From the NCBI RefSeq assembly GCF_012272835.1, contig NZ_JAAWWK010000005.1:22125-86124 (forward strand): a stretch of DNA of 64,000 bases, read 5' to 3'. Of the stretch, positions 36,657-45,352 are shown one piece after another. The notes under the pieces were generated by a model. It was not told where the DNA came from. It searched no databases and worked only from the letters and a program-made list of their open reading frames with translations. A program made the position numbers and the translations under genes. The stretch is from Spongiibacter thalassae. GTDB lineage: Bacteria > Pseudomonadota > Gammaproteobacteria > Pseudomonadales > Spongiibacteraceae. How positions within the stretch are numbered: the first letter of the stretch is position 1; the number at the start of each line of letters is the position of its first letter.

Positions 36657-38051
36657 TTAGTACTTATAACTCTCAGGCTTGAACGGCCCGTCCACGCTCA
36701 CACCAATATACTCTGCCTGCTCGGGCTTGAGTTTGGTGATCACGCCACCAAAACCAGCAACCATGTGGGCCGCCACTTCTTCGTCGAGTTTCTTGGGCAG
36801 TACCTGCACGGTCAGTGCGGCGGCTTTTTTGTCGGCGTCGAGGTCGGCGAAGCGGCGCTCATAGAGGTGAATCTGCGCCAGTACCTGGTTGGCGAAGGAG
36901 CCGTCCATGATGCGGCTGGGATGACCGGTCGCATTGCCCAGATTAACCAAGCGGCCTTCCGACAGCAGGATCAGGTGATCGTTGCTAGCGCGGTCGCGGT
37001 ATACCACATGGACCTGGGGTTTGATCTCGTCCCACTCCCAGTTGGCGCGCATATAGGCGGTGTCGATTTCGTTGTCGAAGTGACCAATGTTGCAGACCAC
37101 ACAGCCGTTTTTCAGGGCGCTGAGCATATTGGCGTCGCAGACGTTGACGTTGCCGGTGGTGGTCACCAGCAGGTCGGTGTTGCCGAGCAGGTCGGTGTTG
37201 ATGGAGTCGGCGGTGCCGGTGTTGATGCCGTCGATGTAGGGCGATACCACTTCAAAGCCATCCATGCACGCCTGCATGGCGCAGATGGGATCAACTTCGG
37301 TGATTTTTACTATCATGCCTTCCTGACGCAGTGATTGCGCAGAGCCCTTGCCCACGTCACCGTAGCCAATGACCAGCGCTTTTTTGCCGGATAACAGGTG
37401 GTCAGTGCCGCGCTTGATAGCATCGTTCAGGCTGTGGCGGCAGCCGTATTTGTTGTCGTTTTTCGACTTGGTGACCGAGTCGTTCACATTGATGGCGGGC
37501 ACTTTCAGCGTGCCTTTTTTCAGCATTTCCTGCAGGCGGTGAACCCCTGTGGTGGTCTCTTCAGTGATGCCGTGAATCTTGTCGAGCATCTGCGGGTATT
37601 TCTTGTGCAGAATTTCAGTCAGATCGCCGCCATCGTCCAGCACCATGTTCGCGTCCCAGGGCTGGCCGTCTTTCAGAATGGTTTGCTCGATACACCACTC
37701 GTATTCTTCCTCGGTTTCGCCCTTCCAGGCAAATACCGGAATACCGGCAGCGGCAATCGCCGCAGCGGCGTGGTCCTGGGTTGAGAAAATATTGCACGAC
37801 GACCAGCGCACTTCGGCACCGAGGGCGATCAGGGTTTCGATCAGCACGCCGGTTTGAATGGTCATGTGAATACAGCCGAGAATTTTGGCACCGGCCAATG
37901 GTTTTTCATCACCGTATTTTTCACGCAGTGCCATCAGAGCGGGCATCTCGCCCTCGGCGATAGCCAGTTCCTTGCGACCCCAGGCGGCCAGTGAAATATC
38001 CGCGACTTTGTAGTCGGTGAAGGTGGTGTTGCTTGCTGTTGCGGTGGTCAT
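36657..38051 (-). CDS. ahcY: S-adenosylhomocysteine hydrolase
   Basis: The 464-residue enzyme splits SAH into adenosine and homocysteine, relieving inhibition of methyltransferases. Conserved stretches include [56 protein letters not shown], the NAD loop [15 protein letters not shown] and the C-terminal PFKPESYKY. The start ATG 38051 follows GAGGTAG; a longer frame to 38192 crosses repeats and part of the next gene and is rejected. No SAH riboswitch structure is seen in its short leader. It lies between the two heptamer arrays. Confidence 0.96.
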   Translation of the reverse strand: MTTATASNTTFTDYKVADISLAAWGRKELAIAEGEMPALMALREKYGDEKPLAGAKILGCIHMTIQTGVLIETLIALGAEVRWSSCNIFSTQDHAAAAIAAAGIPVFAWKGETEEEYEWCIEQTILKDGQPWDANMVLDDGGDLTEILHKKYPQMLDKIHGITEETTTGVHRLQEMLKKGTLKVPAINVNDSVTKSKNDNKYGCRHSLNDAIKRGTDHLLSGKKALVIGYGDVGKGSAQSLRQEGMIVKITEVDPICAMQACMDGFEVVSPYIDGINTGTADSINTDLLGNTDLLVTTTGNVNVCDANMLSALKNGCVVCNIGHFDNEIDTAYMRANWEWDEIKPQVHVVYRDRASNDHLILLSEGRLVNLGNATGHPSRIMDGSFANQVLAQIHLYERRFADLDADKKAAALTVQVLPKKLDEEVAAHMVAGFGGVITKLKPEQAEYIGVSVDGPFKPESYKY

Positions 38052-38077
38052 AATGTCTACCTCATGTTTGATTTCTG

Positions 38078-38112
38078 GCGAGACGCAAAACGCGAGATGC
38101 GAGACGCTTTTT
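38078..38112. repeat. Five degenerate heptamers (GCRAGAC type), right pair
   Basis: GCGAGAC, GCAAAAC, GCGAGAT, GCGAGAC, GCTTTTT run in 7-bp register, 27 bp upstream of the ahcY start and 10 bp past the stop of the four-helix-bundle gene. The orientation is opposite to the GTCTAGC array at 38511. Copy number and consensus match the block at 36469-36503. Confidence 0.8.
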
Positions 38113-38122
38113 GCCAAAGCCC

Positions 38123-38476
38123 TTAGCTCTGTTTCAGTTTTCGAATAAGCCCGGATAACTGAGCAAATATGGCGTCGGTTTTTTCCCGCCAACTTGCTGT
38201 GTCATTCAAATACCCCAGGCTCGATGCGATTAATAATTGTGTTTCCAGCTCGGCTAAAGAGCCTCGCGCGATGTAAAGAAAGCGTAAATACTCCCTGTCA
38301 CTCTCCCGGGCAGCGCCCTCGGCAATATTCGACGGAATACTGACTGCAGCGCGACGCATCTGGCTGAACAATCCAAACTGCTCATGAGCAGGGAATGCAT
38401 TGGTCAGCTGATAAATCTCCGGCACAAGTGCCATGGATCGCTGCCATACCTGCAATTTTGTGTGCTTGCGTTCCAT
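38123..38476 (-). CDS. Four-helix-bundle protein (S23 / Avd-like, TIGR02436 type)
   Basis: This 117-residue protein starts [29 protein letters not shown] and carries the family core [51 protein letters not shown]. Four amphipathic helices are evident. Relatives are encoded in intervening sequences of 23S rRNA genes and, as Avd, in diversity-generating retroelements; a nucleic-acid-binding role is known for Avd. Here it interrupts metK and ahcY and is framed by inverted heptamer blocks (38078-38112 and 38511-38603). That suggests it belongs to a small element rather than the SAM cycle. Its own function is unknown. Confidence 0.9.
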   Translation of the reverse strand: MERKHTKLQVWQRSMALVPEIYQLTNAFPAHEQFGLFSQMRRAAVSIPSNIAEGAARESDREYLRFLYIARGSLAELETQLLIASSLGYLNDTASWREKTDAIFAQLSGLIRKLKQS

Positions 38477-38510
38477 CGCTTTGCACCCTCATTAAAACTC
38501 CAATAATTTC

Positions 38511-38603
38511 TCTAGCGTCTAGCGTCTAGCGTCTAGCGTCTAGCGTCTAGCGTCTAGCGTCTAGCGCCGTTGGCCTCTCCCGTCTCCCGTCCAGCCTCTC
38601 CCT
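38511..38603. repeat. Heptamer tandem array (TCTAGCG)8 plus degenerate tail
   Basis: Eight perfect copies of TCTAGCG fill 38511-38566, the same unit and orientation as the array at 36548. Degenerate heptamers (GTCTCCC, GTCCAGC, CTCTCCC) continue to 38603 and stop exactly at the metK stop codon. The array lies 34 bp upstream of the four-helix-bundle start on that gene's strand. Confidence 0.95.
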
Positions 38604-39812
38604 TCAAAGCGCCGCTTTCAGTGCCTCGGCGCGGTCGGTTTTCTCCCAGCTGAAGGCGGTGGCGGTTTCGCTGCGCACTTCACCGTTTTCCTTGTAGGTG
38701 TAGGTGTGCTCGTAGGGGTCGCGGCCGAAGTGGCCGTAGGCGGCGGTCGGCTGGTACATCGGGTGAGCCAGGTCGAGCATTTTGGTAATGCCGTAGGGGC
38801 GCAGGTCGAAAACTTCCCGTACCGCGGCGACCAGTTTGTCGTCGCTGACTTTGCCGGTGCCAAAGGTGTTGATGGAGATTGATGTGGGCTCGGCAACGCC
38901 GATGGCGTAGCTCACCTGAATTTCGCAGCGGTCGGCGAGGCCGGCGGCGACGATGTTTTTGGCGACGTAACGGCCAGCATACGCTGCGCTGCGGTCAACC
39001 TTGGAGGGGTCCTTGCCGGAGAATGCCCCGCCACCGTGGCGAGCCATGCCGCCGTAGGTGTCAACGATGATTTTACGGCCGGTCAGGCCGCAGTCGCCCA
39101 CGGGGCCACCGATGACAAAGTTGCCGGTGGGGTTGATATGAAACTTGGTGCCAGCGTGCAGCAGTTCGGCGGGCAGGACGTTTTTGATAATTTCTTCACG
39201 CACCGCTTCCTGCAGGTCGTTTTGGCTGATTTCGGGGTTGTGCTGGGTAGACAGTACCACCGCGTCAACGGCTACCGGCACGCCGTTTTCGTAGCGCAGG
39301 GTAACCTGGCTTTTGGCATCAGGGCGCAGCCAGGGCAGCACGCCGTTTTTGCGCAGGTAGGCCTGACGCTCTACCAGACGGTGAGAGAAAAACAGCGGGG
39401 CGGGCATCAGCGACGGGGTTTCGTTGGTGGCGTAGCCAAACATCAGGCCCTGATCGCCCGCGCCCTGATCTTCCGGCCTGGCGCGATCTACGCCCTGGTT
39501 GATATCGACAGACTGTTTGCCGATAGCGTTCAGTACCGCACAGCTGGCGCCGTCGAAGCCGACGTCGGAGCTGTTGTAGCCGATGCCGGTAATGACATCG
39601 CGAATGATATCTTCCAGATCGACGTAGCAGGAGGTAGTGACCTCGCCGGCAACGACCGCCATACCGGTTTTTACCAGGGTTTCCACGGCGACACGGGCGT
39701 GCTTGTCGCGGGCGATAATCGCGTCGAGTACGGCGTCAGAAATCTGATCGGCCATTTTATCCGGATGTCCCTCGGAGACGGACTCGGAGGTGAAAATACT
39801 GTATTCAGACAT
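38604..39812 (-). CDS. metK: S-adenosylmethionine synthase
   Basis: The 402-residue enzyme joins methionine and ATP into SAM. Hallmarks are [21 protein letters not shown] at the N terminus, [14 protein letters not shown] near 118-131, and the P-loop-like [19 protein letters not shown] near 258-276. GAGGAAG precedes the start. It is downstream of the ArsR/methyltransferase gene, with a hairpin between them. Heptamer repeats begin right after its stop. Confidence 0.97.
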   Translation of the reverse strand: MSEYSIFTSESVSEGHPDKMADQISDAVLDAIIARDKHARVAVETLVKTGMAVVAGEVTTSCYVDLEDIIRDVITGIGYNSSDVGFDGASCAVLNAIGKQSVDINQGVDRARPEDQGAGDQGLMFGYATNETPSLMPAPLFFSHRLVERQAYLRKNGVLPWLRPDAKSQVTLRYENGVPVAVDAVVLSTQHNPEISQNDLQEAVREEIIKNVLPAELLHAGTKFHINPTGNFVIGGPVGDCGLTGRKIIVDTYGGMARHGGGAFSGKDPSKVDRSAAYAGRYVAKNIVAAGLADRCEIQVSYAIGVAEPTSISINTFGTGKVSDDKLVAAVREVFDLRPYGITKMLDLAHPMYQPTAAYGHFGRDPYEHTYTYKENGEVRSETATAFSWEKTDRAEALKAAL

Positions 39813-39827
39813 GCTGTCTTCCTCTGT

Positions 39828-39854
39828 AAAAGACCCTGCCGTGGCAGTGGGGTC
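39828..39854 (-). terminator. Possible attenuator between regulator gene and metK
   Basis: On the minus strand GACCCC, with a 2-base bulge, and TGCC pair with GGCA and GGGTC, followed by TTTT. The stem is imperfect and the T-run is short, so full termination is doubtful. It could set metK expression relative to the regulator. Confidence 0.4.
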
Positions 39855-39860
39855 GCGGTA

Positions 39861-40880
39861 TTAAAGGTGGTTCGGCTTGATAAATTGCCGAACCTGTACT
39901 CGAAATCCGTTGAGCTGAGCCAAATAGGCTGCGGGGCCTTCCTGCAGCCCGCAGGCACTGGCCCACTCGCTTAAGTCATCTGGCTCAATGCCCAGCCACA
40001 AATCGCCGCAGGCGTCTCTGGCCCAGTTTTGGTCGTGGGGGCACAGCTCTGTTACCGAAAACAGGCCGCCGGGTTTTAGCAGCCGCTCGGCGTCGTGAAA
40101 AATATCCGACGGTGAGGGCACATGGTGCAGCACCATATTGCACACCACGCAGTCCGCTGCCGCCGTTGGCAGTTCGTCACTGCTGCTGTTGCCGAGAATA
40201 AAACGGGCATTGTTCAGGCCCTTTGCTTCGGCAAACTGCTGGGCCTGGGCCAGCATGGCGTCACTGTTATCCAGCGCGATCACTTCGTGGTAATGGCCTG
40301 ACAGTTCGGCGAGAAAGGCGCCTTCGCCGGGGCCGATTTCAATGGCCAACTCACCGCCCTCGGGCTGGCTGGCGCGCAACAGTTCGGCGCTGCTCTGGCC
40401 GTATACCGCATAGGCGACCATCTGCTCCTGTTGCTCGTGAAACTCCCCGGCGTGCTCGGCAAAAAATGCTCTGCTGCGTTCGGCCCGCTCGGCGACCACT
40501 TCTTCCAGTCGCTGTTGTTGGTCTGCGCTCAGTGCCAATTGGTCGGCGCTATTCAACAGGGCTTCATGCAGTGCGGCTAGCGCTGAGTGTTCACTGCGCC
40601 AGCAGCGGCGATAGAACAGACTGTTGCCCTCGCGCCGTTTGGTGACCAGCCCTGCTGCGGCAAGTATTTTCAGGTGGTGGCTGAGCCCGGACTGCCGCGC
40701 ATCCAGAATGTGGCACAGCTCCTGTACCGAATAGGCGTTGCGGCTCAATACTCGCAAAACCTGCAGGCGCAACTCATCCCCCCCGGCCTTGCAGAGTTGT
40801 TGCAGGGCAGTGGCGTAAGCGGCTTGTGCTTCCGGTGGCGATGTCGCGTCGGTGGCCACGGAGCGGATACGGGCTTCCAT
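39861..40880 (-). CDS. ArsR-family regulator fused to SAM-dependent methyltransferase
   Basis: The 339-residue protein has an ArsR winged helix (about 25-110, with LRLQVLRVLSRNAYSVQELCHILDARQSGLSHHLKILAAAGLVTKRREGNSLFYRR). A Rossmann methyltransferase domain follows (about 140-310), with LAIEIGPGEGAFLAELSGHYHEVIALDNSDAML as the SAM site and CNMVLHHVPSP. It lacks the arsenic-binding cysteine pair. It leads a metK-ahcY-metF cluster behind a perfect palindrome, so it is probably a sensor of SAM or SAH like the SahR group of ArsR regulators. Whether the methyltransferase domain is catalytic or a ligand sensor is open. Confidence 0.88.
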   Translation of the reverse strand: MEARIRSVATDATSPPEAQAAYATALQQLCKAGGDELRLQVLRVLSRNAYSVQELCHILDARQSGLSHHLKILAAAGLVTKRREGNSLFYRRCWRSEHSALAALHEALLNSADQLALSADQQQRLEEVVAERAERSRAFFAEHAGEFHEQQEQMVAYAVYGQSSAELLRASQPEGGELAIEIGPGEGAFLAELSGHYHEVIALDNSDAMLAQAQQFAEAKGLNNARFILGNSSSDELPTAAADCVVCNMVLHHVPSPSDIFHDAERLLKPGGLFSVTELCPHDQNWARDACGDLWLGIEPDDLSEWASACGLQEGPAAYLAQLNGFRVQVRQFIKPNHL

Positions 40881-40906
40881 GCCGCGCAGTGTAACAGTGA
40901 TTTAAT

Positions 40907-40930
40907 CTATATCAAAATATTTTGATATAG
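40907..40930. promoter_or_regulatory. Perfect 24-bp palindromic operator
   Basis: CTATATCAAAAT is followed at once by its exact reverse complement ATTTTGATATAG. The centre is about 38 bp upstream of the ArsR/methyltransferase start. The AT-rich ATATCAA...TTGATAT form resembles ArsR-family operators, including those reported for SahR. It overlaps likely promoter elements (GATATAGAT), so it should repress the cluster and its own gene. No second copy was seen in the window. Confidence 0.85.
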
Positions 40931-41020
40931 GTTTTGCTGTGATGGGGTGTCATGGAAAGGGCGCGTGCAGGGAAGCCCCACCGCGGGCGGCGGTGGCTGA
41001 AAAGAGGAAGGGGTCGTTGT

Positions 41021-41042
41021 CTGCGGGGCGGAAAGCCCCGCG
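41021..41042. other. GC-rich hairpin after argH
   Basis: GCGGGGC and GCCCCGC form a perfect 7-bp stem with loop GGAAA, three bases beyond the argH stop. No T-run follows on the minus strand, so it may act as a transcript end-stabiliser or a Rho-assisted end rather than an intrinsic terminator. A second imperfect hairpin lies near 40973-40998. Confidence 0.5.
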
Positions 41043-41045
41043 CAG

Positions 41046-42443
41046 CTAGCGTTGGTTCAGGCGTTGTGCCGCACGGTCGGCGGCGGCCAGCACCTGTTTC
41101 GGGGCGGTGCCGCCAATATGGTCGCGGGCGTTGATAGAACCTTCGAGGGTCAGTACTTCAAACACGTCTTCGTCGATGTCGCCGCTGAACTGACGCAGCT
41201 CTTCGAGGCTCATCTCAGACAGGTCTTTCTTCCGGGCGATACCGTAGGCCACGGATTTGCCGACCACTTCGTGGGCGTCGCGGAAGGGCAGGCCCTTGCG
41301 AACCAGATAGTCGGCCAAATCGGTTGCGGTAGAGAAACCGCGCATGGCGGCTTCGCGGGTCACGTCGGCGTTGACGGTAATCGCCGGCACCATGTCGGCG
41401 TAGGCCTTGATGCTGTCCTTGAGAGTGTCGATCACATCGAAGATCGGTTCCTTGTCTTCCTGATTGTCCTTGTTATAGGCCAGCGGTTGAGACTTCATCA
41501 GCGTTAACAGGCTGATCAGGTGACCATTTACCCGCCCCACCTTGCCGCGAATCAGCTCGGGCACGTCGGGGTTTTTCTTTTGCGGCATGATCGACGAGCC
41601 CGTACAGAAGCGGTCGGGCAGGTCGATAAAGTTGAACTGGGCTGAGGTCCACAGTACCAGTTCTTCGCTGAAGCGGGACAGGTGGGTCATCAGCAGGCTG
41701 CCGGCGGCGGCAAATTCAATGGCAAAATCGCGATCGCTCACCGAGTCCAGTGAGTTTTCTGTAGGGCGATCAAAGCCCAGCAGTTCGGCGCTGTAGTGGC
41801 GGTCTATGGGGTAGGTTGTTCCCGCCAGTGCCGCCGCGCCCAGGGGGCTTTGGTTCATGCGCGCGCTGCAGTCTTTCAGTCGGCTGTAGTCCCGCTCCAG
41901 CATTTCATTCCACGCCAGCATATGGTGGCCAAAACTCACTGGTTGCGCGGTTTGCAGGTGGGTGAAGCCGGGCATAATGGTATGAGCTTCGCGGCGGGCC
42001 AGCTCGACCAGCCCGGTTTGCAGGCGGGTTAATTCGCCGCAGATAGCGTTGATTTCGTCGCGCAGGTACAGGCGGATATCGGTGGCGACCTGGTCGTTGC
42101 GCGAGCGACCGGTGTGCAGCTTCTTGCCGGTGATGCCGATTTTCTGCGTCAGTCGCGCCTCGATGTTCATGTGTACGTCTTCAAGGCCCACAGACCACTC
42201 AAAGGTGCCCGCTTCTATTTCACTGCGAATTTCTTCCAGTCCGGTCTGGATCTGGATCAATTCATCGCCGGTGAGAACCCCGACCTTGGCCAGCATGGCG
42301 GCGTGGGCGAGAGAGCCGTTGATGTCGTGGTGGTAAAGGCGCTGGTCAAAGCTGACTGACGCGGTAAAGCGCTCGACAAATTTATCGGTGGCCTCGGCGA
42401 AGCGACCGCCCCAGGGCTTGATACTTGGCTCTTTGTTACTCAT
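41046..42443 (-). CDS. argH: Argininosuccinate lyase
   Basis: The 465-residue enzyme completes arginine synthesis by splitting argininosuccinate into arginine and fumarate. Signature [20 protein letters not shown] with the catalytic serine lies near 281-300. [23 protein letters not shown] near 107-129 and [16 protein letters not shown] near 152-167 are also family marks. Start ATG 42443 ([15 protein letters not shown]) is preferred over a longer frame to 42614. In Pseudomonas argH diverges from the hem cluster, as here. Confidence 0.96.
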   Translation of the reverse strand: MSNKEPSIKPWGGRFAEATDKFVERFTASVSFDQRLYHHDINGSLAHAAMLAKVGVLTGDELIQIQTGLEEIRSEIEAGTFEWSVGLEDVHMNIEARLTQKIGITGKKLHTGRSRNDQVATDIRLYLRDEINAICGELTRLQTGLVELARREAHTIMPGFTHLQTAQPVSFGHHMLAWNEMLERDYSRLKDCSARMNQSPLGAAALAGTTYPIDRHYSAELLGFDRPTENSLDSVSDRDFAIEFAAAGSLLMTHLSRFSEELVLWTSAQFNFIDLPDRFCTGSSIMPQKKNPDVPELIRGKVGRVNGHLISLLTLMKSQPLAYNKDNQEDKEPIFDVIDTLKDSIKAYADMVPAITVNADVTREAAMRGFSTATDLADYLVRKGLPFRDAHEVVGKSVAYGIARKKDLSEMSLEELRQFSGDIDEDVFEVLTLEGSINARDHIGGTAPKQVLAAADRAAQRLNQR

Positions 42444-42649
42444 TGTCTGGTGGTCCTGTTCTGCGGTTGGGCCCGTGCATCTAGCTTCTGGGCCGCTTCT
42501 AGTCAAGGCGCGCAGTATATCAGACTTCCTTGTTTGTGACGGAGTCTGAGCTAATGCCGAAGAGTGTGGCATCGTCATATAACTGTCATAAACCCCTCGC
42601 ATACTTCGCTTCATTTCCCCCTGTGTAACCTTGTCGCGAAGGAGTGATC

Positions 42650-44257
42650 ATGAATAAGGTCAGCGCCCCCCGCGCGAAACTCGTCGAACTGCTCTGGCAG
42701 TTAAAGCAGAACTATGACCAACTCGATGGTGAGCGCAATATTCACTTCAATACCTTGCTGCGGGACTCGGATTTTCGCCGCGAACTGATTAACGAAGCCG
42801 CAGTAAGCAGCAACCGGGAACTGCGGGAAATTGGCCAGAGCTTGAGGGTGTTGAATACCGACGGCGAGTTAACCCAAAGTCGCATTCGTAGCGCACCGCT
42901 GAACCCCGATATTGCCGAAACCGTGGCGGCGGTCACTGGAAAGAAAAAACAGAACAGCGGGCGACTGGCGCTTGCTGCGCTGGTGCTGCTGGCGGTGGCG
43001 ATAGGAGGCTTTGTTGCCCTGAACCCCATGTCCGGTAACGAGCAAAGTGTGCGCGGTTCCCTGAACGGCGAACATTTCTGGACGGCAGATAAATCGTGGC
43101 TACTCGATGGCATTGTGTATCTTGAGGCGGGCGCTCGCCTGACCATAGAAGCGGGTACTGTGGTCAAGGGCTTGCAGGGTAGCGCCTTGGTGGTCACCCG
43201 CGACGCCACAATTATGGCCCGGGGCGCGGCGCAGGCGCCGATCGTATTTACCAGTGCCAAGGACGCGGGTGCGCGCCAGGCGGGAGATTGGGGTGGCCTG
43301 GTGCTGTTGGGCAATGCGCCGGTGAACACCCGCGATGCCCAGATTGAAGGTGTACCATTGACCGACACCCGTGGGATGTTCGGGGGGGTGGATAGTCGCC
43401 ACAACTGCGGTGTTCTGGAGTACGTGCGTATTGAGTTTGCCGGTTACGAGGTCTACGCCAACAACGAGCTGAACGGTCTGACCCTGGGGGGCTGTGGCAG
43501 CAATACCATTGTGCGTCATGTGCAGGTGCACCGAGCCTCTGATGACGGCATTGAAGTATTTGGCGGCACGGTTGATCTGAAGCACGTGCTGATCAGCGGG
43601 GCAGCGGATGACTCGCTGGACTGGGATATGGGCTGGACTGGCCGCGTGCAGTTTTTGCAGGTGCTGCAGTACCCGGGCATTGGCGACAACGGCTTTGAGG
43701 CGGACAACCGCGATGGTCGCCACGATGTCGAGCCAGTGTCTCAGCCGACCTTTTACAATGTGACCTTGCAAAGCATGTCCGGTGCCGAGAAATATCAGCG
43801 CGGAATGACTTTGCGCCGCGGCACCGGCGGCCATTTCAATAATATGATTATTGATGGCTTTTCCGGCGAGGCGATTGATATCAAGGACCTCAGCACAGTG
43901 AGCCGGCTCGGCAGCGGTATGATGAGTTTCTCCGGTTTGCTGATCCACAATATTGGCGCCGACGGTCGCAGCTTTTTTGCGGCGGAGCTGGGCGCGCAGG
44001 ACGACGATGGCGGCTTTGATGAGCTGACCTTCTTCAGGGACGCAGCGCGCCTTGGTGTTTCGCCACAGCATCGCCCCGGCTCAGCGCTGCTGGAACAGCC
44101 GGAATTCCGCCTGGCGGCGCAATCGCCCGCCCGTGAGGGTGCGGTGGCCGTGCCCGAGGGTGAATTCTGGGATGAAGCCGCAAACTACCTGGGCGCAGTG
44201 CGCCCCGGCAGCAACACCACCTGGATGGATGGCTGGAGCGCGTTTCCGGTCCATTGA
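42650..44257 (+). CDS. Membrane-anchored right-handed beta-helix protein, function unknown
   Basis: The 535-residue product has a cytoplasmic helical N domain (about 1-100, MNKVSAPRAKLVELLWQLKQNYDQLDGERNIHF), one membrane segment (LALAALVLLAVAIGGFVAL, about 106-124) and a large outer domain. That domain has repeated strands such as YLEAGARLTIEAGTVVKGLQGSALVVTRDATIMARG, GDWGGLVLLGNAPVN and LEYVRIEFAGYEV, typical of parallel beta-helices. DDSLDWDMGWTGRVQFLQVLQ matches a family widespread in marine bacteria. The start ATG 42650 follows AAGGAG. It sits where algZ-algR lie in Pseudomonas. The N domain resembles no regulator I can name. Confidence 0.82.
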   Translation: MNKVSAPRAKLVELLWQLKQNYDQLDGERNIHFNTLLRDSDFRRELINEAAVSSNRELREIGQSLRVLNTDGELTQSRIRSAPLNPDIAETVAAVTGKKKQNSGRLALAALVLLAVAIGGFVALNPMSGNEQSVRGSLNGEHFWTADKSWLLDGIVYLEAGARLTIEAGTVVKGLQGSALVVTRDATIMARGAAQAPIVFTSAKDAGARQAGDWGGLVLLGNAPVNTRDAQIEGVPLTDTRGMFGGVDSRHNCGVLEYVRIEFAGYEVYANNELNGLTLGGCGSNTIVRHVQVHRASDDGIEVFGGTVDLKHVLISGAADDSLDWDMGWTGRVQFLQVLQYPGIGDNGFEADNRDGRHDVEPVSQPTFYNVTLQSMSGAEKYQRGMTLRRGTGGHFNNMIIDGFSGEAIDIKDLSTVSRLGSGMMSFSGLLIHNIGADGRSFFAAELGAQDDDGGFDELTFFRDAARLGVSPQHRPGSALLEQPEFRLAAQSPAREGAVAVPEGEFWDEAANYLGAVRPGSNTTWMDGWSAFPVH

Positions 44258-44301
44258 CGCGACTACTGCCGCCGCGCCGGGGTAATGTGCTGACATGCCT
44301 C

Positions 44302-44323
44302 GGGGGCGGCTACTGCCCCTTTT
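44302..44323 (+). terminator. Probable rho-independent terminator after the beta-helix gene
   Basis: GGGGGC and GCCCC form a short GC stem around GGCTACT, followed by TTTT. It lies 45 bp after the stop and separates this gene from hemC. The T-run is short, so strength is uncertain. Confidence 0.55.
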
Positions 44324-44406
44324 CCTCAGATCCACTCAGTTCAGTGGTTCAGTCTGGCAGATGGCTGGCGTATGATAAGACGCTTTAGCTATTCTGGACC
44401 CCCTCT

Positions 44407-45351
44407 ATGCCCGATCGAATTCTCCGTATCGCCACCCGCGAAAGCCTCCTTGCTTTATGGCAGGCGGAATATATCAAGGCGCGTCTCGAAGCCGCACATT
44501 CGGGCCTGCAGGTTGAATTGCTGGGTATGACGACCCGCGGCGACCAGCTGTTGGATTCGCCGCTGTCCAAAATTGGCGGCAAGGCGCTGTTCGTGAAGGA
44601 GCTGGAGCAGGCCTTGATCGATGGCCGTGCGGACATTGCCGTGCACTCGATGAAAGACGTGCCGATGGAATTTCCCGAGGGGCTGGGCCTGAGCATTATC
44701 TGCGAGCGGGAGGATCCCCGCGATGCCTTTGTCAGCAATCATTTCAGTAGTGTCGATGATCTGCCCGAGGGCGCTCATATCGGCACCAGTAGTTTGCGCC
44801 GCGAGTGCCAGTTGCGGGCCCTGCGCCCGGATTTGAAAGTATCCAGCCTGCGCGGCAATGTGCAGACCCGTCTGCGCAAGCTCGATGAAGGTCAGTTTGA
44901 CGCGATTATTCTGGCGGCGGCGGGCCTGATTCGCCTCAAGCTGGAAGACCGAATTGCCGACTTTATGGCGGTGGAGCAGAGTCTGCCCGCCTGCGGCCAG
45001 GGGGCGGTGGGTGTCGAAACCCGCAGTGATGACCAGTGGGCGATAGACCTGCTGGCGCCGCTGCACGACCCGGCAACCGCTGAACAGGTGCTTGCCGAGC
45101 GGGCGATGAATCGGCGTTTGCAAGGCGGCTGTCAGGTGCCCATCGCGGGTTATGCGATTCCCGCCGAGACCGATGAGGGCGGATTGTGGTTGCGGGCGCT
45201 GGTTGGCGAACCCGACGGCAGCCGGGTGCTGCGAGCGGAGCTCACCGCTGCCAGCGACCCGGAGGCATTGGGGATCGCGGTCGCCGACCAACTGTTGGCG
45301 CAGGGCGCGGGCGAGATATTGAAAGCGGTATACGGTGACGCGAACTCCTGA
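44407..45351 (+). CDS. hemC: Porphobilinogen deaminase
   Basis: The 314-residue enzyme polymerises four porphobilinogens to hydroxymethylbilane. The dipyrromethane-cofactor cysteine is C242 ([10 protein letters not shown]), the same number as in E. coli. [37 protein letters not shown] and [11 protein letters not shown] are intact. It is the first gene of hemCDXY, with hemD overlapping or adjoining its end. Confidence 0.96.
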   Translation: MPDRILRIATRESLLALWQAEYIKARLEAAHSGLQVELLGMTTRGDQLLDSPLSKIGGKALFVKELEQALIDGRADIAVHSMKDVPMEFPEGLGLSIICEREDPRDAFVSNHFSSVDDLPEGAHIGTSSLRRECQLRALRPDLKVSSLRGNVQTRLRKLDEGQFDAIILAAAGLIRLKLEDRIADFMAVEQSLPACGQGAVGVETRSDDQWAIDLLAPLHDPATAEQVLAERAMNRRLQGGCQVPIAGYAIPAETDEGGLWLRALVGEPDGSRVLRAELTAASDPEALGIAVADQLLAQGAGEILKAVYGDANS

Positions 45352-45352
45352 T

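Noticed and set aside
38052-38122. SAH riboswitch upstream of ahcY
   Set aside because: The leader is only about 70 bp and is filled by degenerate heptamers; no pseudoknot-like conserved core was recognised.
36657-38192. ahcY starting at 38192 (511 residues)
   Set aside because: The extension crosses the heptamers and overlaps the four-helix-bundle gene; ATG 38051 matches the family start.
36548-38566. Heptamer arrays as CRISPR
   Set aside because: The 7-bp units have no spacers; these are simple tandem repeats.
43100-44071. 323-residue frame on the minus strand
   Set aside because: It is entirely antisense to the beta-helix gene and has histidine/glutamine-rich shadow composition.
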